DNA of 64,000 nucleotides from Cryptomeria japonica (lineage: Eukaryota; Streptophyta; Pinopsida; Cupressales; Cupressaceae), in contig NC_081411.1 of NCBI RefSeq assembly GCF_030272615.1, forward strand, positions 38,384,140-38,448,139, written 5' to 3'. Under the pieces are notes generated by a model, which was given only the letters and a program-made list of their open reading frames with translations, was not told the origin of the DNA and ran no database searches. Positions 1 through 11,668 of the stretch are shown here, in pieces. Numbering within the stretch: position 1 is the first letter of the stretch; every line of letters begins with the position of its first letter. The position numbers were made by a program, and so were the translations under genes.

Positions 1-300
1 TAGCAGTAATAAATCATTAAAGAATAAAGCAAAACAAACATATGAACACTAGATTTACATGGAAAACCCAAGTGGGTAAGAACCACTATGAGAGTCACAC
101 TCACAATATGAAAACAATTTATTGCAATGTTGCCTCTGGAACACATTAATCCTAAGAGGAATTGTAGAACTAAGGTGCACAACCTTAGAGAAAGGCATAA
201 ATGGCTTACATAATTGAAACACATTGTCTCTGGGCAAAATACATAAAGCTCCTAAGAGACTCATTGTCTTCTAGTAGAGAAAGGAATAGCTGAATTGAAA
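1..300 (-). repeat. Copia-type LTR fragment (3' part, runs off the left edge)
   Basis: Read on the minus strand, about positions 50-110 give the pattern common near the 3' end of plant Copia LTRs: a run like CCCACTTGGGTTTTCC followed by ATGTAAATCTAGTG. The same pattern recurs in the other LTRs of this window near 39,060, 43,960 and 60,730. No partner LTR or target duplication can be seen because the element leaves the window. The right boundary is not resolved. Confidence 0.4.
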
Positions 301-1355
301 ATAACAAGATCACATGATCATGAAATTGTCCTTAAACCACTATGTTAAGCGACCAAGATACTCGCAAACACACTTGGCTTCAAACACTCTCATAATACTA
401 TCAAGATAAATATATCACTATCAAAGCTCTTCACAACTGACTTTTGCACAACTCCAATATCAAATCTACTTGGAAATCATTATCATCCAGTTGTTGTCAA
501 TCTAAACTCCTCCAATTCCTTGACTCATACATCTACACTGCTTTGTATACAATATCAACCATTAAAACCCTTTACTAGGTTGGCCATAGACATAATAAAT
601 TATATTACATTAATTTGACTACCCTGACCTAAAATATTCATTCTAGTCTACTTGAAGAGATAGAGAGGAGCTAGAAACATCACAACAGATTATTTATAAA
701 TGTTTCCAATAAAACACATATGCTAACACATTCCTCCAAAGTCACATGTGAAAAGTATAGATAAACATTGAAGCATGTTAACCAGTTGGCCCAAAAACAA
801 ACCTCAAATGCTTATTACACAACATGGATCTCCGCATGACATGATGAGGCCCAAATCACTAAACAAACTCATCTTGAAAATAAATCCCAAACCAAAATAA
901 TGTGATCCAAGTAGGATACATCACCATAGTCATTCAAAAGAAAGACCAACCAACAAAACCGAACTTAGAACAACATAACTCGAGATGCTAGTTAAAACAT
1001 CACCTAAAAGTTTAACTAGAACACTACAAAAACCATATACACATGTCCTCCAAACTACAACACTTGAATCCATATATCTAGAAGCCATCAAGGATTCTTC
1101 ATACCTAATCTAACAAACAACCTTACTATCAGAAACAGCATAGACCAATTCTACCATCTAAGCAACAAAGGACCTACAAATCTGATAGTACAATATACAC
1201 AAAACATAAACATTATATCTAGAACCATAACACATAACATTCACATACTAGAGGAGTGAAAGACATTCTTTCATAGGTACATTAAAAATACTTTCTTGCA
1301 TATTGAAACTTTCACTACACCATCCTTTCAAAAACACCTCTACGTCTTCACGGGA
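301..1355. other. AT-rich DNA with no recognised gene
   Basis: I see no coding region with family motifs, no RNA gene and no clear repeat partner here. It may be the rest of the minus-strand retroelement whose LTR lies at 1-300. Confidence 0.4.
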
Positions 1356-1576
1356 CCACTCAACAATATCAGAACACTCACTTCCTAATAATTTATAAGA
1401 AATGGTGACATTAATGACAACACAAGACATATTGACATCAATGAAATGCCTCAACATCTTTGTAGACCACTCAACAATACCAAAACACTATATTCCTAGT
1501 CATCTACAAAGCATAGTGACATTAATGAAAACGAAAGATAGATTGATATCAATTTCCAAAAATGTTAACCTTCTCT
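1356..1576. repeat. Two-copy tandem repeat, 111-bp period
   Basis: CCACTCAACAATA starts at 1356 and again at 1467. Both copies carry GTGACATTAATGA and GATATCAAT/GACATCAAT at matching offsets. The copies are diverged. The short reading frames on both strands here (1248-1457 minus, 1402-1599 plus) follow from the repeat and have no recognisable domain. Confidence 0.6.
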
Positions 1577-4500
1577 ACATACTTATAGATTTTGGATGAA
1601 GTAAAGAATGTTTCTTTTCAATTTTAATATGCAAAATTTATTGAACTAGATGGTAATTGGTGCATGAGCACCTCCTTACTCATCAGGCCTCCATGAGCTC
1701 AAATATGGAAGACAAGTGTTTTGATGAATTCTCAATGTAAATAAGGTCAATTATGATCATTTTTAATGTAATAAGGTCATCTAGACCAATATTTGTCATG
1801 TCTAGTCATAGGTTACTCATATTGGCAAAATGCCTCAAAATTGCTCTAAAGTTGTAGAAGTTGTCAAAGAGTGATCAAGGTGTCTAAATCGTCAATTTTT
1901 ATGTAAAATGTGATGTGAAGATTTTCTTATGTCCATTTGGATCTATTTTGATGTTTTGCGGGTCATAGGTTTGTCTAAGGTCAAAGTTGTCAATAGTGAA
2001 AAATGTTGTCACAAAATTATCAAGTTGTCATTTACACAAAAGTTGCATTATTGTACCCAACATACATATGGTTTTAAATGTAGTTAGAGAAGTTGTAACC
2101 TCCACGTGGATACATAAATAGACCTTCAAAGGTCTAATCAAGGTTTTTATTGAATGTATGAAGGAAAAATCAATAAAAATCTTGAAACTTATTGCACTTT
2201 CCTTTGTTTTCCACATGATAGTCTAATCCAAGGATTTTTTCATTGAAAAGACTTATTCATTTGATTTTAAAACTTATTGGTTATGATTCTTGAATGACTC
2301 TTCTTCCTTCTCCAAGTGGTTTCATTTGATTTGGTGAACTATAGAAGAAGATATCTTGTTTTTTCTAAAATCTCTCAAAACCTCAAACTAGGGTAATCCG
2401 AGACAGAGGAAAATGTAAAACTCTTTATATACATGATTGAAACACCATATAATGGATGGAAAAACTTGTAAATATGTATTTCATTGTCTTTTAATGATTG
2501 CAGGGTTTCATGATGGATTTTGCACGTGCTAGGGAAGAGTACAAGGACTGAAATCTCTGTCTCAGTCTGATAAATCAAAACTTTGGTGGTGATTTGGAAG
2601 ACTAAATGTAAGGTGAGAGCCTTAAAAGGGTAGTGAAAGAGTAATAGGGTGTGATGTAATATGATATACATGTTCAAAGTCATGGTGTTTCCATACATCC
2701 ATTAAACAATCAAAAGAATTGACTTTCTCAAACCCTCATATATGATTGTCATCATAAGACAGTGGATTGCATTTGTGCATTTGTAAACCAAGGAATATAG
2801 GAGTTGGTAAGATTGTGGAGTGGATAACCTTTGGAAGGGTGTGTGGGGATTTTATTAGTGTGTACCCTGGGTTGGATCCCTCACAAACATGACAAATGAC
2901 AAGTACTTGTTGAATGTCCTAAACCTTGTATTGACTGTCACAATTTGACATTGAGTTGAGTTATTGCAATAGCAAGATTGGGAATGAGTTTGGTATGGAG
3001 TTTGGCATTGGTGGAAGGTTTAAGGAGGTCCACATTAATCATCATTAATGTTTGAGAGTGTTGTGAATAATAATGGCCATGAAAGGAGTGATTGTCCCCA
3101 TCTTGTACATGATTGTCCTAAAAGTTGATTTTTGTCCTTATGAACAGTGTTGAGACAGTAGGGTGTTATGTTATTTCCTAGGGTGGTTGGAAGGGTTGAG
3201 TCAATTGTTTTGGCCATGGAGGAGAGTCACAATGGTTTTGCCATGAAAGTCCTTGGGTTGGGGTATGCCTATTAGGCATTGTGAGTTATGTGAGTAAGCC
3301 ATTCGTAGTCCTAATTAGGAAGGGCCTAGTGTTGGCCATTGAGTGATTCTATGCTATTTGGTATTGAATAGTTTGGTCTTGGGTCTCAATATGTTGTTCT
3401 GACCTATTTGAACATGTTTTATTGTTGGATGGAGGTTTGTGAAGTAGGAGTGTGTCCTTGGTTGATTGAAGAAATTTATGTGGAGTTAGTGGCCTAATGT
3501 GAGTTTGTGAGTTTGAAACCTATTGAAATAGGTGAGTTGGGAGAAAGATCTCCCTAAGTAGTTGAGTTTGTGCAGATGCTCTAAATCAGTAATGTTCAGT
3601 CAACCTATTCTATTTCTCCATGAAATTATTTTGATATTAAGGGTTGAGTCTAACTTTCTCTTGTGAAGAATTATCTATATGTTTTTCTTCTCTAAACAAT
3701 ATGATTTATAGTAATATTTGTAGTGTCACTAATGTAGTGACTACACCTATAACACCTAGACAGTGATATCTAGTTTAGTTGACCCCACAAGATTCTCAAG
3801 TTGGATGGGAGGTATCATATACTATATTGAATGAGACCTCTAAGTGGATTTTCCAATAATAAGATAATTTTTCAACTACTCTTTGAAGTGTTGATTCAAA
3901 TTCTTACTTTTAATTGATTTTATGGTTCCTTATAATTCCCTTGAGGATGCATGATGTTTTAAGTTATATATCAATTAACAATATTTTTACTATAAGCCTT
4001 AGGTACACAAACTAAAGTTTGAATGTCTCATATGATATATAAAATAAGAGTTTCCATTTAAAATGTATTACATCAAATTTCTCCAAAAATAATAAAAGTC
4101 AAACCCCATAGGTCAGTAAAAAATTTCAATATAATTCAAGTGTCTATAGACACACCCTTCACAATATGAGCATTACTTAAATATAATGAAATAATATAGT
4201 TCTATGAAACTAACCTTTAAGTAAATTTTTGAGTATATACAAGTAGTAAGAAATATATTCAAATAAAAAATAATAACAAGAATTCTTATTTTTTTCTTGC
4301 AAAGAGGAATATGTTGTTATAATTTACATTCTATAATCTCACTCATAATTTAGCTAGTGAATATATAATAGTACACCATTCATAGACCAAAACTTGAATT
4401 ATTCTTTATCTTGGGTCAAAATTACTCTTTTGAGCATGACCATAGAGTCACCATGTAATTATAAAATTTATGCCAATATAATTATTGTTAAAAACTATAG

Positions 4501-4770
4501 TTAATATAGATAGATAGACATTGTGCTCACTTCTAGATAAAAATAAAGGTTTGAGGTACCTTTAGATTTCTACTCTTAGTATTTACATTAATAATAAAAA
4601 TGAAAAATGCTAAACAATTTACAAGAAAATTTAAATTACATTTCAATCCATTTTTTTTTTTGTATTCTATTATTTTTTGACATATTGTTCCATATAATAT
4701 CCTAGTAAGATGTAATTTGTGTCATGATAATAATTGTTATATAATTAAGAAAGATTCATAAAATGTGCTA
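1530..4770 (+). repeat. SDR-array 5' flank, copy A (split by an insertion)
   Basis: Positions 1,530-1,657 and 3,589-4,770 together match 9,300-10,430 (copy B), which leads into the SDR pseudogene promoter. Shared landmarks include the pair ACACCTAGACAGTGATATCT / ACACGTAGATAGGGATATCT, then CTCTAAGTGGATT, and the end around TTTTGACATATT. Copy A is interrupted by the element at 1,658-3,588. Homology stops near 4,770, just before PMD-related sequence. No SDR gene follows copy A, so this looks like the stump of a lost tandem unit. Confidence 0.75.
1658..3588 (+). mobile_element. Putative solo LTR (1,931 bp) with 5-bp target duplication GTAAT
   Basis: The block starts TGGTGCATGAG and ends CTAAATCA (TG...CA). 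It is flanked by GTAAT at 1653-1657 and at 3589-3593. The related uninterrupted site in copy B (near 9,420) reads TTAATGTTC where copy A has GTAAT, the element, then GTAATGTTC, so the edges come from an empty-site comparison. No gag or pol motifs are seen inside. The length and 5-bp duplication fit a solo LTR left by recombination. A small non-autonomous LTR element is the alternative. Orientation is a guess. Confidence 0.7.
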
Positions 4771-4780
4771 TAAAAGAAAA

Positions 4781-5600
4781 CGGTCCTGGTGGCCGAGTAG
4801 GAAACGATCTCTCTGCATCCACAGAAGAAGAGTGTGGTCTCTAGACCAGACCCTCATGTCGTGGTATGGCTACCAGATTATATCTCCGATCCTGAAATGG
4901 TCGAAGGTGACCCTCCAATAGGTGAGGTCCCATATCTGCCATCCTCCATCCCATAGTGGATATGCATGTGCCCATGGCATGTCCAAAGACATCGGTATTG
5001 GAAATCCAACTGGTCACATGTAAGTGATGTGATTGAAGGCCCAAACATGTAATAGAGTGCACTTTGTGAGGTTGTGAAACTCGTGGTGCACGTACTAAGA
5101 AATCTCATAATATAAATGGGCCAGCATGTTGTGACCACATGTGTACATCATCTGCCTCTCCTTCATCTCTCGGATCAAAGGAACAAAACCTACTGCTAGC
5201 TCTATACCACGGTCGTCTGTCAACACCCATTTTTCAAAAATCACGATCATGATGCACCATACTAAGGGAATCGATACTCGTCCCTGGCCCAATGCTCATA
5301 AGTACATGTGTCTTGTGGCATCTACCCTCTGCCCCAAGGCCCACTCCTATTGTTTTCCTAGCTCTACTGCAGAAAGCATCGCTGGTGACACTCACTCCCC
5401 CCAGATAGGAAGACGTAGGATGCAGTAGATGTCGATTAGTGTCACCATCATCTCTCCTGTGGGTAGCTGAAAAGACATGGTGTCTATGTCTTACCTCTCC
5501 ATCAATGCCCATAGAATGGGGGCATGGAACTGGAACTCTAATAACATATAGGTTCACCATAAACTGACCTTGTGGAGGAGTCATCTATCGGCAGCTGATA
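4781..5600 (-). pseudogene. Plant mobile domain (PMD / MAIN-like) pseudogene
   Basis: The minus strand encodes pieces of the plant mobile domain found in MAIN-like proteins and in several plant transposons. Near 5,481-5,398 is the PMD signature FQLPTGEMMVTLIDIYCILR followed by LPIWG and a TGA. From about 5,292 down to 4,783 a single frame carries the middle and C-terminal PMD blocks: VGFVPLIREM, CGHNMLAHLYYEIS, LLHVWAFNHI, YWRVTFDHFRIGDIIW and PYHDMRVW. It has three in-frame stops (two TAG, one TGA). A frameshift separates the two parts. The region has higher GC than its surroundings. The copy cannot make a full protein. Because nearby DNA is repetitive, a transposon-borne PMD is more likely than a host MAIN gene. 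Confidence 0.8.
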
Positions 5601-6542
5601 GCTCATCTGCTTGACTTCATAGCATCTGCAATTGGTGCCTTGATGTATGTTCTTGCATCTTAGGCAATGTTTGCACATAAACATTTTTGCACTAGTTCTA
5701 ATTTCATTTTCCAAACAGACGACTGTGCACATAGAAGACAACATTGCGTCTTCTAGACACCAAAATTCCTTTAGGATGACAGGGCATCATCCAGACAAAT
5801 GTGCTTGTCTAAGATACAAGCGTGCAAACCGAATGACAGTGCATCCAAGGGATGCCTGCACAACCGTTCAACCAAAATACTTCAAAAAAGCAGTAAAATT
5901 ACAAAACAAGGGATATTTTGAGTCATACCTAGTCGAACTCATTGCCCTACTTGACTACAGCCCATAACTCCTCAATCATGCTAGCCCTAAGCTCTCGTTT
6001 GCGTAGAATATTCACTTAGACTATGCAAATATCAGCTCAAACACCCACAGTGAATAGTAACAATGACCCTTCTTGGGGCCCACTTTCAAGTATATAGCCT
6101 AACTTTCAGCTGAAATGGCTTTTGACCATATTTGGACAAATTTTGGCTCATTTTCGTTCCCGTTTTCCTTTGCTTACTAGGGGAAAAAAATGAGGGGGCA
6201 TATACTCACCTTCACCCAATTTTTTTCTTCTATCCATACTAACGCTTCTTAAGCATTCTTCTTGCTGAAGTAGGTTCCTCTGTTTTTCATGCTAACAAAT
6301 TTTCCCAATCTTGTAGTATGGAGTTCATCATACCACATATTGTATTTCCTTATGGATACTTGGGGACATTTATCGTGATTGTTGACTTGACCTTTGCGGC
6401 TTCTACAATATCCTTTTGGGCTAAGTATTTATTGCATCTACTACATTTATTGCATTGCATGAGCTCAACGAACATATCTTTCCAAACTACTTTAGTGTGA
6501 CTAATCCCTACAGCCGACCAATCCACTAAATTCGAGGCAAAA
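5601..6542. other. Unassigned sequence downstream of the PMD relic
   Basis: No gene is recognised. A purine-rich run at about 6,176-6,200 (AGGGGAAAAAAATGAGGGGG) looks like a polypurine tract of an LTR element on the plus strand, but no LTR starts directly after it. The plus-strand reading frame at 5,647-5,967 has no family motif. Confidence 0.4.
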
Positions 6543-7754
6543 TGTAGTGTCCTAAAATGTACCTAGTGTATTTAAGACACTTATGCATGATGCCTAGTGC
6601 ATTAATGATGAATGCATGATCAAGATTATATTATTTTACCATCATGGGCTTGAAAGACTAGATGCCTTGAAATTCCTTGAAAGCCCCTTTGGACCTACTT
6701 TTTGATGGAAGAAAGAGTGACGTGGGGATGTATGCACATCGCACTAATGTCTCAAAAAGCTGGCCAAATCTTGAATCTGGCAGAGAGTCAAATGCTAGTC
6801 GACGCGTGTCCTTTGGCTCGTGTTTCGTAGTAATGACTCTCTGTGCCTCTTCCGAGTTTAAGAACCCTCCCTATCTCATTTTGAAGGGTTCCCAATCTTG
6901 GGTTCTTAGCTCTTGGCTCTCATTGTGCTCTTGATATCTCACTGCTCTCTTTATACTCTTGGACATACACTCTACCAACATCAAGCTATAATCATCTCAT
7001 GGTGGATTGCTACCAACAAAGCTATCAAGTGGGCTTCATCATGCTGACAAATCCAAATATCAAGGTGTTTGGTTTCATGCTCATTCTCTCTCTCTTTTAT
7101 CAATCTCTTTCACATGCAATGAGTCTTTTGCATTGTTAAACATTTATTCCCAATATTTCAATATTCGAATATCTTCCAATATTAATTGCATACAATAGGA
7201 GTTAGCTTCTTTTTAAATAAAGTTTAGTTTCCATTTGCATTTATTTTCCAATTTACGAAGTTCCAATTTATTTTGTTCAATCTATCTATCTGGCTATTTG
7301 TGGTAGTGGAAACACCTAAATGGGGGTCTGACTAAGGTAGGTCCCTATATAGCCCCAGTAATTTTCCTCATCTCAGTGTGTCCAAGTGACATACAAATTT
7401 TGCGCACACAGAACTACACGTAGGTCTTTTTTCTAGGACTTTCTCTATCTGCGGGCAATATGGACTTCAATACATCGTGCTAGTGTCTGGGCCTCGCACT
7501 GGTGTCTACAACCAGAGAGTTCCCTATCTGGAAGGTGTAACCCATTTCTAGAGTCGTATCATTCTGTAAATTCATTTTTTGTGTATTTATTGTTTCTGCA
7601 TCATAATTATGTTATTTATCTCTTGTAAGTGTAGCTAGTGTAGTTATTTGTTATCCCCTGGCTCATCTTAGTGCCTGTTCGAAGAGGTAGCGGTGGATAG
7701 ATTTTCCTTCTAAGATTTATCATCTTGGAGGGGGGGAAAATCTCCTCCCCTACA
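6543..7754 (+). repeat. LTR-like block with TGTAG...CTACA ends
   Basis: The block begins TGTAGTGTCCTAAAATG and ends CTCCCCTACA, with 5-bp inverted ends as in a gypsy LTR. No flanking target duplication is found (CAAAA on the left, TCAGG on the right). Its 3' half (from about 7,270) has a diverged second copy at 8,040-8,585. This makes it a candidate LTR of a decayed element. Confidence 0.45.
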
Positions 7755-8585
7755 TCAGGATCTCTATATTCTCTCTTCTTTCAGGGTCTCTAGCTTTTCA
7801 AAACAATTTCTCTTGGGTCTTGGCTCTCTTGGTTATTCAACTGCTCTTGGCCCTTGTTACAACAACCTCTAGTTCGCTACAACACTCTCAAGCTTTCATA
7901 ATAATCTCTAGCAACTCTCTTGGTTTTCTCAAGCCTCTTTGGTAATATCCTTCTATCCATCTACTTATCTCATCTTTGAGCATCTTGGGATTTATCACAT
8001 CTTCTATCTAGCTGATCATTTTATCATTCTTGGTTTTTTATCTTTTTGATCTATCTATCTATTTTGGTTGTCCACGGAGGTGGAAACACAAATATTGGGG
8101 CCTGGCTGAGGCAGACTCCAAAAAACAATCTCCAACATTTTCCTTCTTACTTGTGTGTAGGTTTATAATCATTTAAGAAGGAGATCATTTCGTGAGAGGC
8201 TTCAATCATTGACCAGTTGTGAGCTTCCTTCTTTTCCCTCTTCTCAAGTCATTCTAATATTTCGCATTATGTGTTATTAGCTTATCTTTTTGTTTTTCCA
8301 TGTTTATTTTAATATTATAATTGTATCTTCTATCCCCGTACAGTTTCTATATTTTGTCTGTGTCGGGTGACAACATGTCACGTTGGTGTCCCATCTTCGT
8401 GCATTAGCCCCTAGGACAGAGACTCGATAGAGTTGTTTGGGAGTCTCGTTCGTAGACTACAAGCTTAGCTTTTCATTTTTATCCCCCGACTCATTCTTAG
8501 TGCTATTTTGAGTGAGGTAGCGGCATATCGATTTGTCCTCTGAGATTCATCATCTTGGAGGTGACAAATCCCCTCCTCTATAGTC
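7270..8585 (+). repeat. Diverged direct repeat pair (about 7,270-7,765 and 8,040-8,585)
   Basis: Both copies run in the same order: CTATCTATCT, a GTGGAAACAC box, GGGTCTGACT/GGGCCTGGCTGA, a long AT stretch, TTATCCCC, GAGGTAGCGG, then TCATCTTGGAGG followed by CCCCTCCTCTA or TCCCCT. The arrangement suggests two 3' LTR ends of one family lying in tandem, or a duplicated LTR. No protein motif lies between them. Confidence 0.6.
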
Positions 8586-8589
8586 TATT

Positions 8590-9299
8590 TGTATGAGGTG
8601 ACATTGGTTTGTGTATGGATATCTAATCAAACATTGTTGAAAGGACCAATTCATCCATTCATCATTATAGTTTTATCTTCTCCCTATGTTAATATTAATG
8701 GGGCACTAGAGTAACTAGGATATCACCCAATAAATTATCTAATTAGGATAATATTACTTTATTCACTTGTGCTAAACTTTGGAATATTTTTTCCATTTAT
8801 TAGATTAGGTTAATAATATCTAATATTATCTTATTAATTATGATGTGGACACTTCACACTAGTAATTTAATATTTTTTTAGGGTTTAGCTTAATGTTTCC
8901 TTTCATTTTTTCCATAAAGATTCAATCACTTATTGTAATCATAATATTTGAGTTTATTGAAACAATCTATTTTTCTTGATCCCCACTTGTATAGATATTT
9001 TTCTTTCAGATGATTTCTAGGCTTCTAGGGTTGAACAAATAAATCCAACGAAGAAGTGGTTACGAAGAAGTGGTTAAGTTAATGCATAGTTAGTTGTTTA
9101 TGAAATTGTTTCTTTTAGAACCTTTTTTACCAGCAATATTCTAGAATCAAAATATAAAATTAAGAATAGCTTTTAAATAGTTTTGAATGAAATGGTTTTA
9201 CCTAAAAGACTTTTTTCTATGTAGGTGGTAAGTTGTTTTGGATGAAATTGTTTTGAACAAAACTATTTGGGTTGAAGTAATATCCATAGAAACAAATTT
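8590..9299. other. AT-rich spacer with no recognised feature
   Basis: No coding motif, RNA gene or repeat partner could be supported between the LTR-like repeat and the SDR-array 5' flank copy B. A short exact doubling, CGAAGAAGTGGTTA, occurs near 9,050-9,075. Confidence 0.4.
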
Positions 9300-10430
9300 G
9301 TTTATCAAAATTGTGACATAGTTCAAAAATTTTACCCTCCTCTATGTACTTATACATTTCGAATCAAGTCAAGAATGTTGCTCTTGAATTTTAATAAGAA
9401 TTTTTTTTGAGCTGCATGTTAATGTTCAATCAACCTACTTTGTTGAGCAATCCATAGAATTTTTTTGATATTAAGAGTTGCCTATCTTTTCTTCTAGTGA
9501 GACAATATGGATGCTTTTCTTATCTATTCAATAAGATTGATGATCGTATTTGTATTGGCACTAATACAATGATTATGCCTATAACACGTAGATAGGGATA
9601 TCTTGTTCAATTGACCCTACAAGATTGTCAAGTTGGGTGGGAGCCATCATATACTCTATTTAATGAGCCCTCTAAGTGGATTGCACAACAATAAGATAAT
9701 TTTTCAACTGCTCCTTCTAGTGTTGTTTCAAATGCTTATTTTTAACTTGATTTTATGGTTTTTCTTATAATTTTTTTGGCTATGCATAATTTTTTTACTA
9801 TAAGCCTTAGATACACAAACTAACTAGATGAATAACTCATATGGTATGCACAAGAAAAGTTTCCATTTAAAAGGTTCATAATGAAATTGCTTTAGAAACT
9901 ATAGAAGTCAAATCCCATGGGTTAATGAAATATTTAATATGATTGAAGTGTATGTAGACACACCCTTCACAATATTTACAATAATTAAATGAAACAAGCT
10001 AGTTCTATAAAATTAACATTTATGTAAAGAGTTGAGTTTATACAAACTTAGTAGGAAATATATTCAAATCAACAATGAGTAAAGGAATTCTTATATTTAC
10101 ATGCAAGGAGCAAGATTTTGCTTGCAAATGTATAATTGTATGGCATTGATAGACCAAAACTTGAATTATTCTCTATCTTGGGTCAAAATTGTTGTTTTGT
10201 GTGTGATCATAAAAGAGAAGTCATGGGTTCCTTTACTTTTCCGCTCTTAGTATTTACTTTAATAATAAAATGAAAATGCTCAACAATTTTTGAGAAAAAT
10301 CAAATTACATTTAAATTCATTTTACTTTACTTTTTGTATTCTATTATCTTTTGACATATTATTCCTTACAATTTCCCTAATACGATGTAATTTGTATCAT
10401 GATGATAATTGTTATGGAAATATTAAAGCT
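9300..10430 (+). repeat. SDR-array 5' flank, copy B
   Basis: This is collinear with copy A (1,530-1,657 plus 3,589-4,770) apart from the insertion in A. It leads without a break into the repeat-rich DNA before the SDR pseudogene, so it marks the upstream part of one array unit. Copy B supplies the empty site for the solo LTR in copy A. Confidence 0.75.
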
Positions 10431-10439
10431 TAATAGAAT

Positions 10440-11160
10440 GTTATTTGAAAATTGATAATGATTCATAATATTCCAACTCTCTAAAAGGATAAATAACTCA
10501 CTCACTTCCAAAGAAAGTGGAAATGATGTGTTCTTTGGAGGTGATTGTACCTTTAATTTCTCACTCTTGCTATCTCCTTTAATAATGAGAATGAAATGTT
10601 CCACAAACTTTTAAAAAATGAAATTGCATTCAAATTCACATGATAAGAAAGTCTGTTTAAAATTGTATTCAAAATTCAAATTCACATGTAAAGATCGATT
10701 TGTTTTTATTCATACTAACACCACGGAAACTTAAGAAGTTAGATAGACTTACATTCAAATTCACATACCATGAAATTTGGTTTAATCAAGGAAATGGTGG
10801 GTACCTTTAGTTTCTCACTCTTACTATCTACATTAATAATGAGACTGAAAGTTCAACAAATTTTCAAAAACTTGAAATCGCGTTCAAATTCACATACCAA
10901 GAAAACCAATTTAGTTTATTTTAATTGATATTCCACACCAGAAAACTTTAAAAAGTTAGATAGACTTGCATTCAAATTCACATATCAATAAAGTTGTTTA
11001 ATCAAAAGAAAGTACTAGTGGTGGGTAGCTTTAATTTTTCACTCTTACTATCTACTTTAATAGTGAATGAAACGTTCAACAAACTTTTAATAAAATTAAA
11101 ATTACATTCAAATTCATACGTCAACAAAGTCTGTTTTAATGTTGTAGCTATTTTTCTCCA
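10440..11160 (+). repeat. Promoter-proximal tandem units upstream of the SDR pseudogene
   Basis: A unit starting TTTCTCACTCTT(G/A)CTATCT begins at about 10,556, 10,811 and 11,034, with spacings of 255 and 223 bp. Each unit then has AATAATGAGA, a TTCAACAAA box and CATTCAAATTCACAT. A related unit occurs upstream of the intact SDR gene (about 33,690-33,790: TTCAACAAATTTGAAATTGC, then CCACATGCCGAGAAAGTC). Related text is also seen near 4,570 and 10,240. These units were present before the SDR copies separated and expanded in this one. Confidence 0.65.
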
Positions 11161-11173
11161 AAAACGCTCCAAC

Positions 11174-11292
11174 TGTATTGTCGTATATCAAAAATAACCT
11201 TCATGTTATACAACAGGGAAGATAGCGGCTGCAGTGCTTCTACCAAATCCCGGTCTGTATAACACGAAAGTTATGTGTCATACGACATCACA
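11174..11292. repeat. Imperfect inverted repeat (foldback, MITE-like)
   Basis: The left arm near 11,179-11,213 contains TGTCGTAT, ATAACCTTCATGTTATAC. The right arm near 11,254-11,288 contains GTATAACACGAAAGTTATGT and ATACGACA, its near reverse complement. About 35-40 bp on each side can pair around a 40-bp loop. No such element is seen upstream of the intact SDR copy. No target duplication could be fixed. Confidence 0.6.
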
Positions 11293-11668
11293 ATTTTGGA
11301 ACCAGATTAGCCACGTCCCTATTTTAAGAAGAGAAATTTAATGAAGTAAGATTTGTATTCAAATTCAAATACCAACAATGTCAGGCTAATTAATTTGAAT
11401 TATTCCATTCACCATCACAGATTAAAAGTGCTGACGAGAAAGCTAGTGTGCTGATGTACACTAATTCAATTCCTGGACCGGTGCACGAGAAAGTGGACAA
11501 ATCAAATCATGCCAACGCATAAGCTTAAACAAGTATATGCAACGAATATGCTTTTGACCTGTTTTGAATAAAGTAGTAGGCTAAGTATCAACATGTGAAC
11601 AGGTGGAAAGTTGAACTGGTAGTATTATATTTTATAAACCAACATAGATAAATATAATTGAAATATAA

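Noticed and set aside
5141-5428. Plus-strand 95-codon frame over the PMD region
   Set aside because: The minus strand carries the recognisable PMD blocks, so this is a shadow.
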